Shown here: positions 40,559 to 48,554 of the stretch, in pieces
How positions within the stretch are numbered: position 1 is the first letter of the stretch
Layout: each line of letters begins with the position of its first letter
NCBI GenBank assembly: GCA_963666755.2
Contig: CAXXGW010000009.1
Span: 310,001 to 374,000, forward strand
Source: CAXXOK01 sp963666755
GTDB lineage: Bacteria; Bacillota; Clostridia; Christensenellales; Aristaeellaceae
Direction: 5' to 3'
Length of the DNA stretch: 64,000 bases
The notes under the pieces: generated by a model
The model's database searches: none
Seen by the model: the letters and a program-made list of their open reading frames with translations, nothing else
Told to the model about the DNA's origin: nothing
Translations under genes and position numbers: made by a program

Positions 40559-40575
40559 GGCCTGAGCCAAACCTC

Positions 40576-40608
40576 AAGTTGGTGGGGGTGCAATACCCCC
40601 ACCAACTT
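40576..40608 (+). terminator. 14-bp hairpin after the binding-protein gene
   Basis: Perfect stem 40576-40589/40595-40608, 5-nt loop, no T tract. Such hairpins between binding protein and ATPase genes usually stabilise the upstream mRNA or reduce read-through. Confidence 0.6.
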
Positions 40609-40640
40609 CATTAAGCCGTCGGCAAGAGAAGGGAAACGTC

Positions 40641-42170
40641 ATGAAACCGAGTATACAAGCCGTGCACATCTCCAAACGCTTCCCCGGCGTTCTGGCGCTG
40701 CATGATATTTCCATCGACTTCTATCCGGGCGAGGTGCACGCGCTGCTGGGCGAAAACGGCGCGGGCAAATCGACGCTGATTAAAATCCTGTCCGGCGTTT
40801 ACACCCCCACCGAAGGCGAGGTGCTGCTCAACGGAGAGACGGTCGCCTTCCAAAACCCCCGGCAGGCGCTGGACGCCGGCATCGCCGTAATCCATCAGGA
40901 GTTGAGCATCGCCAACGACCTGACGGTGGCGGAGAATATTTTTTTGGGCATGGAGCCCCGCATGAAGAACGGGCTGTTCGTAGACCACCGCCGCATGAAC
41001 GCCGAGGCCCAGCGCGTGCTGGACATGATGCAGGTCAACATCCACTCCACCGATGTGGCGCGGGACCTGACCGCCGCCCAGCAGCAGATGGCCGAGATTG
41101 CCAAGGTCATAATCCACAACGCCAAGGTTGTCGTCATGGATGAACCTACGTCCTCCCTGTCGGAGCATGAAATCAACGCGCTGTTTACGCAGATTGCGAT
41201 GCTCAAGGCAAAGAATGTAGCCGTCATATATATTTCCCACCGGCTCAAGGAAATTTTCCAAATCTGCGACTGCGCCACGGTGTTGCGCGACGGCGGGTTT
41301 GTGACGACCCGCCGCATCAGCGAAACCACCGAGAAGGAACTGGTTGCCAGCATGGTCGGCCGGGAGATGAAGGACTACTACAACCGCCAGCCCCACACCC
41401 GCGGCGAGGAAACTTTGCGCGTGGAAAATCTGAGCGGCGGCAAGTGGTTCCACAACATCTCCTTTTCAGCGTATAAGGGGGAAATCCTGGGCATTGCCGG
41501 GCTGATCGGCGCGGGCCGCACCGAGGTGATGGAAACAATCTTCGGCGCGCGGGAGCGCGAAGACGGCAAGGTGTTTGTAAACGGCAGGGAAACGCATTTT
41601 AAAAGCCCCAAGGACGCGATTGCCGCGCGCATCGGCATGGTCACGGAGGATCGGCGCCGCACCGGCCTGATGCTGGAAGCCACCGTGCGGGAAAACATCG
41701 TGCTGCCCAGCCTCATCTACCACCACAAACAGGCCAATTTCCTGGATTTCAAGTGGGAGAAGGACGTTGCCAAAGAGTACGTGGGCAAGCTGGGCGTGAA
41801 AACCCCCAGTGTGGAAACGCTCATCGCCAACCTTTCCGGCGGCAACCAGCAGAAGGTGATCCTCGCCAAGTGGCTGATCGCCGCCTCCGACATCCTGATT
41901 CTGGACGAGCCGACCCGCGGCATCGACGTGAACGCCAAATCGGAGTTCTACGCACTGATGAACGAGTTTGTGGCGCAGGGCGGCACGGTGGTCATGGTAT
42001 CGTCGGAACTGCCGGAGATTATCGGCATCAGCGACCGCATCCTGGTCATGCGGGAAGGGCAGCTGACGGGCGAGGTTCCCTACCGCGAGGCAACGGAAGA
42101 AAAAATCATCGCGCTGGCAAGCCTGCACAGCGACTTTGAAGAGGAAGACACTCCGGATAAAGTGAGGTAA
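40641..42170 (+). CDS. Sugar ABC transporter ATP-binding protein (RbsA/MglA-like)
   Basis: 509 residues with two ABC domains in tandem. First half: Walker A GENGAGKST, signature-region AQQQMAEIAK, Walker B VVMDEPTSSLSEHE. Second half: degenerate P-loop GLIGAGRTEVMETIFG, signature LSGGNQQKVILAKWL, Walker B ILILDEPTRGIDV. This is the CUT2 arrangement for ribose, xylose and related monosaccharides. Six bases before the permease. Confidence 0.95.
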   Translation: MKPSIQAVHISKRFPGVLALHDISIDFYPGEVHALLGENGAGKSTLIKILSGVYTPTEGEVLLNGETVAFQNPRQALDAGIAVIHQELSIANDLTVAENIFLGMEPRMKNGLFVDHRRMNAEAQRVLDMMQVNIHSTDVARDLTAAQQQMAEIAKVIIHNAKVVVMDEPTSSLSEHEINALFTQIAMLKAKNVAVIYISHRLKEIFQICDCATVLRDGGFVTTRRISETTEKELVASMVGREMKDYYNRQPHTRGEETLRVENLSGGKWFHNISFSAYKGEILGIAGLIGAGRTEVMETIFGAREREDGKVFVNGRETHFKSPKDAIAARIGMVTEDRRRTGLMLEATVRENIVLPSLIYHHKQANFLDFKWEKDVAKEYVGKLGVKTPSVETLIANLSGGNQQKVILAKWLIAASDILILDEPTRGIDVNAKSEFYALMNEFVAQGGTVVMVSSELPEIIGISDRILVMREGQLTGEVPYREATEEKIIALASLHSDFEEEDTPDKVR

Positions 42171-42176
42171 CACACA

Positions 42177-43217
42177 ATGCAAGCCAGACGCGCCAGCGCA
42201 TTTAGCACTTTTCTGAAGCGGAACATGGTGGTCATTTTTCTGGTGATCCTTTGCATCGGATTTGGCATCGGCACGTCGGACGTATTCACGTCCGGCAATG
42301 TGATGGACATCTTCTCCTCCTCGATCTTTTTCAGCGCCAACAATCTGGTCAACCTGACCACGCAGATGGCGATCAACGCCGTGCTGTCGGCGGGGCTTAC
42401 GTACGTGATCATCCTCGGCGGCATCGACATTTCCGTCGGTTCCGTGGCGGCCCTCGCAGGCGTGGTGGCAATGCTGGTAGCCCAGCAACTGCCTAACGTC
42501 AACACCTTTGTGGCGGTGCTGGTGCTGCTGGGCTCGGCCATTGCGGTGGGCGTGGTGTGCGGCGGCTTTAACGGCCTGATGATTACGCGCTTTAACGTCG
42601 TGCCCATGATTGCGACCCTTGCGATGCTGACCATCGCGCGCGGCTTGAGCTTCGTGCTTTCGGGCGGCAGCTCGGTGTTCGGGGTGGCCAACGTCTACTC
42701 CTGGCTGGGCGGCGCGCGCTTCTGGACCACGGCGGACAAGCCCACGGGGTGGATTCCGGTCATTACGCTGGTAGTGATCGCGGCGGTGTACATCATCCAT
42801 ACGCTGCTGAGCAAGACGGTGTTCGGCCGACACATCTACGCCACCGGCTCCAACAAAAACGTGGCGCACCTGAGCGGCATCAACACCAACAAGACCATCT
42901 TCATCAGCCACATCATCTGTGCGGTCATGGCGGCGCTGGGCGGCGTGCTGAACGCCTCCAAGCTGCAAAACGGTCAGCCCGCTGCCTGCGACGGCTACGA
43001 AATGTACGCCATCGCCGCCACGGTGCTGGGCGGCACGAGCCTGGCCGGCGGTCGCGGCTCCGTGGGGCGCGCGATGTTCGGCGTGGCGATTATCGCGGTC
43101 ATCAACAACGGCATGAACCTGATGCACATCAACTCCTACTGGCAGAAGGTCGTCATCGGCGCCATCATTCTGCTGGCGGTCATTCTGGATATGTCGCAGA
43201 ACAAGAAAAAGACCTGA
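42177..43217 (+). CDS. Sugar ABC transporter permease (RbsC-like)
   Basis: 346 residues, about eight to ten membrane helices, CUT2 permease family. Recognisable blocks: GGIDISVGSVAALAGVVAML, GGFNGLMITRFNVVPMIATL, ATGSNKNVAHLSGINTNKT, ATVLGGTSLAGGRGS, GAIILLAVILDMSQNKKK. Forms the channel with the ATPase upstream. Translation of the next gene has no clear own site after the stop. Confidence 0.95.
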   Translation: MQARRASAFSTFLKRNMVVIFLVILCIGFGIGTSDVFTSGNVMDIFSSSIFFSANNLVNLTTQMAINAVLSAGLTYVIILGGIDISVGSVAALAGVVAMLVAQQLPNVNTFVAVLVLLGSAIAVGVVCGGFNGLMITRFNVVPMIATLAMLTIARGLSFVLSGGSSVFGVANVYSWLGGARFWTTADKPTGWIPVITLVVIAAVYIIHTLLSKTVFGRHIYATGSNKNVAHLSGINTNKTIFISHIICAVMAALGGVLNASKLQNGQPAACDGYEMYAIAATVLGGTSLAGGRGSVGRAMFGVAIIAVINNGMNLMHINSYWQKVVIGAIILLAVILDMSQNKKKT

Positions 43218-43295
43218 CGGTTTCAAACGCGGTTCGGGGGGGATGCCGGTATCAACTGGATTAGCGAGGGAACCCAATTTTATGCCAGCGACTAT

Positions 43296-44210
43296 ATGGA
43301 CGGGATGGTGCTAGCCCATCCCGACGTATGGGTGAAGTTCCGCGGCGAACGCAACAGCGCCGCGCTGATGAAGAAGTCGCGCAATCCGGATGCGTTTGGC
43401 ATCATCATCAGCGGTGGCGCGGCCAACGGGCCGCTGTTTCCCGGTTACGTATGGGAAGGACTGGCCGACGCTGCCGTGGTCGGCGGGCCGTACGGAGCGC
43501 CCAATGCCTACACCATTTACGAAACCGGTAAGCATCTGGGGCAGGAACATGGGGTGCTGCTTCTGTACAACAACTTCGCCGGCGATTACCTTAACAACGA
43601 TATGGCGCAGGAGTTGCTGGAGCTGGACGGCATCGCCGTGGAAAGCGTGATCGCCACCGACGACATTGCCTCGGCCGTGGGGGAACCCCGCGACGCGCGC
43701 AGTGGCCGCACGGGCATTGCGCTGCTGATTAAACTGGCCGGGGCGTGCGCCGCGCAGGGCTATACCCTGCGGGATACCGCCGCCCTGCTGCGCCGTGCCA
43801 ACGCAAGGCTGGGGACGCTCAGCCTGCAGGTGGATTTCGGCAATAACGAGGTCACTTTCGGCAAAGGCTTCTCCGGCGAGCCCGAAATCCTTGCGGAACA
43901 GGGCATATCGCTGCATGTGGCCGTCGAACGGGCCATGGAGCTGCTCCTGGAGGAGCTGTCACCACAAAGGGGGGAAAAGCTGTTCCTGTTGATCAATCGG
44001 ATGCGCAATGCCAGCTATTCCGACAGTTTCCGCGTGGCCAAGGCGGCTTACGAAGTTTTGGCACGCACCCGGCAGGTAATGTGCACGCGTGTGGCTAACT
44101 TTTCCAACATTGTAGACGCGTATGGGTATGATTTCGTGATCCTCTGCGCGGACGAGACCCTGCAGCACCTGTTGGACGGGACCGTCAGCACCGATTGCTT
44201 TATGATTTGA
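43296..44210 (+). CDS. Divergent DhaK-like dihydroxyacetone kinase subunit
   Basis: 304 residues from the ATG given. The DhaK fold is recognisable: DGMVLAHPDVWVKF, GIIISGGAANGPLFPGYVWE, GLADAAVVG, LLLYNNFAGDYLNNDMAQ, and FGKGFSGEPEI. Two hallmark residues are changed: the GGGSGHEP His region reads GGAANGP, and the substrate-binding His of HGEPGI is Ser. So the usual covalent dihydroxyacetone adduct cannot form. The same frame is open upstream to 43218 and encodes a plausible N-terminus (NWISEGTQFYASDY) but has no ATG, GTG or TTG; ATC at 43251 has a G-rich site 8 nt upstream. A rare start codon or a sequence error is possible. Confidence 0.8.
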   Translation: MDGMVLAHPDVWVKFRGERNSAALMKKSRNPDAFGIIISGGAANGPLFPGYVWEGLADAAVVGGPYGAPNAYTIYETGKHLGQEHGVLLLYNNFAGDYLNNDMAQELLELDGIAVESVIATDDIASAVGEPRDARSGRTGIALLIKLAGACAAQGYTLRDTAALLRRANARLGTLSLQVDFGNNEVTFGKGFSGEPEILAEQGISLHVAVERAMELLLEELSPQRGEKLFLLINRMRNASYSDSFRVAKAAYEVLARTRQVMCTRVANFSNIVDAYGYDFVILCADETLQHLLDGTVSTDCFMI

Positions 44211-44225
44211 AGGTGGAAAATAGCC

Positions 44226-45011
44226 ATGTTGCCAGAGGAACGGAAGAAACTCATTTACGAGATTGTCTGTAAGCAGGAATCCGTGCGCGTGAGCGAACTG
44301 AGCAAAATGCTGGAAACCTCGGAGGCGACCATCCGGCGGGATCTGGAAGAGCTGGACGAGCGCAAACGGGTCATCCGCACGCACGGCGGCGCCATCGCGC
44401 CCTATTCGGTGGGCAAGGCCATCAGTTCGCCGGAGCTGATTAACAATCAGGTCTGCGCGGCGGAAAAAAGGCTGATCAGCCAGCGCGCCTATGAGTTTAT
44501 CCGGGACGACGATACCATCATCACGGACGGCTCTTCCACGGTCATGGAGCTGATCCACCGCATTGCCGAGGGGGAGCGCAAGAACCTGATCCTGGTCACC
44601 ACCTCGCCCATGACGGTGAACATCCTGAGCGAATGCCAGGGCTGCAACGTGATCCTGATCGGCGGCGAGTACAACTACACCCACGGCACGGTGGAGGGGT
44701 ACATCGCCAACCAGATGATTAAGGACATCCGTGCGGATAAATGCTTTATCGGCATTAACGGCATTGAGGAGTCCTTCGGCTACTCCACCCCGCGCCCTGT
44801 GGACGCGGAACTGAAGAGCCTGATGATTAAATCTGCCCGCAACTCCTTCATTTTGGCGGATTACACCAAGTTTGGCCGGATGTATTTTGCCAAGGTGGAC
44901 ACGGATGTGGACTATCTGGTTACGGACTCGCGGCATGACGACGTATCCTACCGGTGGCTGAAAAACCGGACGCACCTGGTGTATGCGGATGAAGGAACGG
45001 GTGAAAAATGA
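44226..45011 (+). CDS. DeoR/GlpR-family transcriptional regulator
   Basis: 261 residues. N-terminal DeoR helix-turn-helix (LIYEIVCKQESVRVSELSKM, SEATIRRDLEELDER, VIRTHGGAI) and a C-terminal phospho-sugar-sensing domain (DDDTIITDGSSTVMELIHRI, LILVTTSPMTVNIL, VILIGGEYNYTHGTVEGYIA, CFIGINGIE, ILADYTKFGR). Inserted between the dhaK-like and dhaL-like genes, so probably regulates this locus in response to a sugar phosphate. Confidence 0.94.
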   Translation: MLPEERKKLIYEIVCKQESVRVSELSKMLETSEATIRRDLEELDERKRVIRTHGGAIAPYSVGKAISSPELINNQVCAAEKRLISQRAYEFIRDDDTIITDGSSTVMELIHRIAEGERKNLILVTTSPMTVNILSECQGCNVILIGGEYNYTHGTVEGYIANQMIKDIRADKCFIGINGIEESFGYSTPRPVDAELKSLMIKSARNSFILADYTKFGRMYFAKVDTDVDYLVTDSRHDDVSYRWLKNRTHLVYADEGTGEK

Positions 45012-45646
45012 AGCAAATGACCGTCGACCAGCTTCGGGAGGCGTTAACCCACGTGGCGGCGCTGATCGTACAACAGGAAGCGCGCCTGACGGAACTGGAT
45101 TGCATGATCGGGGATGGCGATCACGGCATCGGCATGAAAACGGGTTTCTCCGCCCTGGCGGAAACGCTGGCGACCGACCCGTCGGACACGTTTTTCGATT
45201 TATTGAAAACGTCTGGCATCACGCTGATCCGTGTCATGGGGGGCGCTTCCGGCGTGATTTTCGGGACGCTGTTCATTGGCGGCCTGGAACAGGTCAAGGG
45301 CAAGCCGACACTCGCCGCGCAAGACCTGATCGCCTATTTTGAGCAAGGTTTTTACAGCATTATTAAACGGGGTAAATCCTGCCTGGGTTCCAAAACCATG
45401 CTGGATGCGCTCTACCCCGCCGTGGAAGGCATGAAGGCGCGCTTCGCCGAGACCGACGCGCTGGAAGCCATTCTGGAAGCGGGCTGGCAGGGCGCACTGC
45501 AGGGCGTGGAAAACACCAAGGGCATGCTATCGGTTACGGGCCGCTCCCGCAACTTCCGGCAGAAAAGTCTGGGCGTACCCGACCCGGGGGCGGTATCGGT
45601 TTCCATCATCTTTCAGGGCTTGTCGGAGTGGGCAAACCGGCAGTAA
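45008..45646 (+). CDS. DhaL-like kinase subunit
   Basis: 212 residues. All-helical DhaL fold with the ADP-Mg motif LTELDCMIGDGDHGIGM (acidic ligands intact), GGASGVIFGTLFIGG, and the C-terminal ENTKGMLSVTGRSRNF and GVPDPGAVSVSIIF, corresponding to the DhaL ATAxMxPxxGRA...G.xDPGA block. Works with the DhaK-like protein upstream. No DhaM/PTS gene is near, so the phosphoryl donor is open. Overlaps deoR by 4 bp. Confidence 0.88.
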   Translation: MKQMTVDQLREALTHVAALIVQQEARLTELDCMIGDGDHGIGMKTGFSALAETLATDPSDTFFDLLKTSGITLIRVMGGASGVIFGTLFIGGLEQVKGKPTLAAQDLIAYFEQGFYSIIKRGKSCLGSKTMLDALYPAVEGMKARFAETDALEAILEAGWQGALQGVENTKGMLSVTGRSRNFRQKSLGVPDPGAVSVSIIFQGLSEWANRQ

Positions 45647-45674
45647 AGTTGCATTATGCAGGAGGATATAAACA

Positions 45675-46523
45675 ATGGCGGTTGAAAAAGTCAGTACCAT
45701 CCTGAAAATTGCGGACGAAGCGAAAACTTCCGTGGTGGCGTTTAACTGCACGGATTACAATACGATCAAATGCGTGGTGGAAGTGGCGGACGAGCTGAAA
45801 AAGCCGGTCATCTGCATGCTGTATCCGGAGCACGCGGCCGTCAAGCACTGGACCACCCCCAGCATCTTCGCCCACACCGTGCGCGAGGTTGCCAAGCACG
45901 CTAAGGTGCCCGTCGGCATCCATCTGGACCATTGCACGGATTTTGACTACATCGTGGCCGCGATCCGCGATGGGTTTGACTCCGTGATGTACGATGGCTC
46001 CATGCTGCCGGTGGAAGAGAATGTGAAAAACACCCGCGAGCTGGTGCGCGTGGCGCGCGCGCTGGGCGCGGACGTAGAGGCGGAGCTGGGCCGCGTGGGC
46101 TTTGCCGATAACATGAAGGATCAGTCCGACCTGGACCTGTACACCAAGCCCGAGGTGGCCGCCAAGTTCTGCGAGGAAAGCTGCTGCAGCTCTGTGGCGG
46201 TAGCCATCGGTAGCGCGCACGGCTTCTACAAGGAAACCCCCAAGCTGGATCTGGATCGGCTGAAGGCCATCAACCAGGCGACGGATGTGCCGCTGGTGCT
46301 GCATGGCGGCAGCGGCATCCCCGACGAGCAGCTGAACGTGGCCTTCACGCTGGGTATCAATAAATTTAATGTGGGCACGGAGTTCTTCTACCTGTACTAT
46401 CAGGTGATGAAGCGCTTCTGCAATGCGGGCCATCCGGACTTCTTCGACCTGCCGCTGGAAGTGCAGGAGGAGCTGACCAACTACCTGCGCAGCAAGATGC
46501 AGCTGTGCAAAATGACCGTGTGA
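45675..46523 (+). CDS. Class II aldolase (ketose-bisphosphate aldolase family), first paralogue
   Basis: 282 residues, TIM barrel of the class II FBA/GatY family: VAFNCTDYNTIKC, HLDHCTDFDYIVAAIRDGFD with the Zn His and catalytic Asp, VMYDGSMLPVEENVKNT, EAELGRVG, VAIGSAHGFY, LVLHGGSGIPDEQLN, INKFNVGTEF. Cleaves a ketose phosphate to dihydroxyacetone phosphate and an aldehyde. Substrate unknown. Only weakly similar to the next gene. Confidence 0.9.
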   Translation: MAVEKVSTILKIADEAKTSVVAFNCTDYNTIKCVVEVADELKKPVICMLYPEHAAVKHWTTPSIFAHTVREVAKHAKVPVGIHLDHCTDFDYIVAAIRDGFDSVMYDGSMLPVEENVKNTRELVRVARALGADVEAELGRVGFADNMKDQSDLDLYTKPEVAAKFCEESCCSSVAVAIGSAHGFYKETPKLDLDRLKAINQATDVPLVLHGGSGIPDEQLNVAFTLGINKFNVGTEFFYLYYQVMKRFCNAGHPDFFDLPLEVQEELTNYLRSKMQLCKMTV

Positions 46524-46548
46524 CCCTCACAAACGAAACGAGGCAACC

Positions 46549-47391
46549 ATGAAAGCAAAAAACACGCTGGAAATGCTCTCCCGGGCGCAACAGGGCGGCT
46601 ATGCCGTGGGCGCGTTTAACGTGGAGAACCTGGAAATGGCGCAGGGTGTGCTGGCCGCCGCGGCCGAGCTCCACGCGCCGGTGATCCTGCAAACCACCCC
46701 CTCCACTGTTAAGTATGCCAGCCCGCATGTGTTTGCCGCGATGCTGACCGCGCTTGCCGAGGAGACGGACGCGCAGGCGGCCATCCATCTGGATCACGGC
46801 GACAGCGTCGAGCTCTGCCGCAGGGCGGCGGACAGCGGCTATACCTCCATCATGTTTGACGGCTCCAAGCTGCCGCTGGAGGAGAATATCCGCCAGACGG
46901 CGCTGGTGGCGGCCTACAACCGCACCCTGCAGCTTTCCACCGAGGCGGAGCTAGGCACTGTGGGCGGCAAGGAGGACAGCACCGAGGCGGGCATTGCCTA
47001 CACCGACCCGGACGAGGCTGTGCGCTTTGCCGCGGAATCGGGCGCGACATCGCTGGCGGTTGCGATCGGCACGGCACACGGGTTCTACCATGGGGATCCG
47101 AAGCTGGATTTCCAGCGCTTGCAGGTGATCCGCGGGCAGGTGTCGCTGCCGCTGGTGCTGCACGGCGCTTCCGGCCTGAGCGATGCGGATATCCGCCGGG
47201 CGGTGGAGCTGGGCATCTCCAAAATCAACTTTGCCACGGAGCTGCGCTGCGTTTACACCGACGCGGTACGCGCGGCTCTGGTGGATACCAAACTGTTTGA
47301 CCCCAAGAAATTCGGCGCAGCGGCGCGTGAGGCTGTCAAGCGGCGGGCGATGGAAAAAATCGTCCTGTGCGGCTGTGGCGGCAAGGGCTGA
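46549..47391 (+). CDS. Class II aldolase, second paralogue (GatY/KbaY-like)
   Basis: 280 residues. AVGAFNVENLEMAQGVLAAA, AIHLDHGDSVELCRRA, SIMFDGSKLPLEENI, EAELGTVGGKED, AVAIGTAHGFYHGDPKLDF, VLHGASGLSDADI, ISKINFATEL: a full class II aldolase active site, close to tagatose-bisphosphate aldolases. Two aldolases side by side suggest two different cleavages, or a heteromer as in GatYZ/KbaYZ (but both here look catalytically intact). Confidence 0.92.
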   Translation: MKAKNTLEMLSRAQQGGYAVGAFNVENLEMAQGVLAAAAELHAPVILQTTPSTVKYASPHVFAAMLTALAEETDAQAAIHLDHGDSVELCRRAADSGYTSIMFDGSKLPLEENIRQTALVAAYNRTLQLSTEAELGTVGGKEDSTEAGIAYTDPDEAVRFAAESGATSLAVAIGTAHGFYHGDPKLDFQRLQVIRGQVSLPLVLHGASGLSDADIRRAVELGISKINFATELRCVYTDAVRAALVDTKLFDPKKFGAAAREAVKRRAMEKIVLCGCGGKG

Positions 47392-47418
47392 GGCGCAAAT
47401 ACAATCTCCCCTCCTCGG

Positions 47419-47461
47419 AAAACGCCGGCAGCGGTTGAAACGATCGCTACCGGCGTTTTTC
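47419..47461 (+). terminator. Terminator of the sugar transporter operon
   Basis: Arms AAACGCCGG and CCGGCGTTT with AGCG/CGCT inside, long loop, then TTTTTC. Confidence 0.8.
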
Positions 47462-47635
47462 ACATCCGGCGGCATGCAGGGGAGGCTGAACCTTGCGTGA
47501 AAGGATACAGGATACCCAGTTGCCATCCCCATTTGCCGGTCAGAAAAACCGATGAAAAAAGAAAGCAGGAAGGCCGCAAAGCCTTATATTTCCTTAATTT
47601 AGCAGAATTTTGATTAGATTGACTAACAAAATTGG

Positions 47636-47664
47636 TTGCAACCTTGTACAAAGTGCGCTATAAT
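47636..47664 (+). promoter_or_regulatory. Promoter of the SDR/ligase-ACP-SPT operon
   Basis: -35 TTGCAA (47636-47641), 17-bp spacer, -10 TATAAT (47659-47664). It sits in a 130-bp AT-rich stretch; just upstream, ACTAACAAAATTGGT is a weak dyad that could bind a regulator. Confidence 0.75.
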
Positions 47665-47717
47665 TTTGCTGTTTATATTCCTGTTCCTTATATACCGCAA
47701 TTATCCGGAGGTACACT

Positions 47718-48554
47718 GTGGAATCGAGAACCGTCTGGGTCATCGGCGCATCCAGCGGGCTGGGTCTGGCAACGGCGCAAGCCTTTGCCGGGGACGGCTG
47801 GCTGGTGGTGTCGGGGGCGCGCCGCTTTGGCGCGCAGTCGGAATCGGACCCGACCGACGGGCGCATCCACCGGCTTGGGCTGGACGTAACCGACGCGCAG
47901 AGCCGTACAGCTTTTGCGCAGGCGGCGTTCCAGCTAAGCTCGCGTGTGGATGCGCTGGTCTACTGCGCCGCCGTGCTGGTGCTCGGCCCCTGCGAGCAGA
48001 CCACGCACGACGCGTACGCGCGCGTCATGGAAACCAACTTTCTGGGCATGACGGACCTTGTAAACCTGGCCCTGCCCGCCATGCGGAACCAACGCGCGGG
48101 GCGCATCGTGCTGTTTTCTTCCATCAATGGGTTGCTGGGCATCCCCTTCCAGAGCGCCTATACCGCTTCCAAGCATGCGGTGGAAGGCTATGCGGAGTGC
48201 CTTGCCATGGAAACGAAGCCCTGGGGCATTCAGGTGTGCCTGGTGGAGCCGGGCGACCATCGCGGCGGCAGCCAGCATACGCGGCTGCATACCGCCTGCG
48301 AGGACGCCGCCAACCCCTACGAACCCGCTCTGCGCACGGGCTGCGCCATCATCCACCGGGACGAGAGCAACGGCCTGCCGCCGGAACAGCTGGGGCGCAA
48401 GGTGTTGCGCAATGTCAAGCGCCGCCGCATGCGTTTCAGGCTGCGGGTGGCCAAACCCGACCAGCGGCTGGCGGTTGTGCTGCATGATGTGCTGCCTGCC
48501 CCGCTGCACTTTGCAATTTTACGCGACTACTATGGAAAAGGAGGGCAATCGTAA
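47718..48554 (+). CDS. Short-chain dehydrogenase/reductase, candidate 3-ketosphinganine-type reductase
   Basis: 278 residues, classical SDR. Cofactor motif VIGASSGLGLATA, NAG-equivalent YCAAVLV, catalytic Ser in LFSSINGLLG, YxxxK at Tyr148-Lys152, then VEPGD. The last 70 residues form a basic extension (KVLRNVKRRRMRFRLRVAK) that could bind lipid or membrane. GTG start after CCGGAGG; the stop shares a base with the next ATG (TAATG), so the two proteins are made together. Next to an SPT-like enzyme, reduction of a 3-keto long-chain base to the alcohol is the natural guess; substrate not provable from sequence. Confidence 0.85.
   Translation: MESRTVWVIGASSGLGLATAQAFAGDGWLVVSGARRFGAQSESDPTDGRIHRLGLDVTDAQSRTAFAQAAFQLSSRVDALVYCAAVLVLGPCEQTTHDAYARVMETNFLGMTDLVNLALPAMRNQRAGRIVLFSSINGLLGIPFQSAYTASKHAVEGYAECLAMETKPWGIQVCLVEPGDHRGGSQHTRLHTACEDAANPYEPALRTGCAIIHRDESNGLPPEQLGRKVLRNVKRRRMRFRLRVAKPDQRLAVVLHDVLPAPLHFAILRDYYGKGGQS

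Noticed and set aside
45675..47391. Housekeeping fructose-bisphosphate aldolase of glycolysis
   Set aside because: Two dissimilar class II aldolases inside a regulated sugar operon; neither can be assigned to glycolysis from sequence alone.
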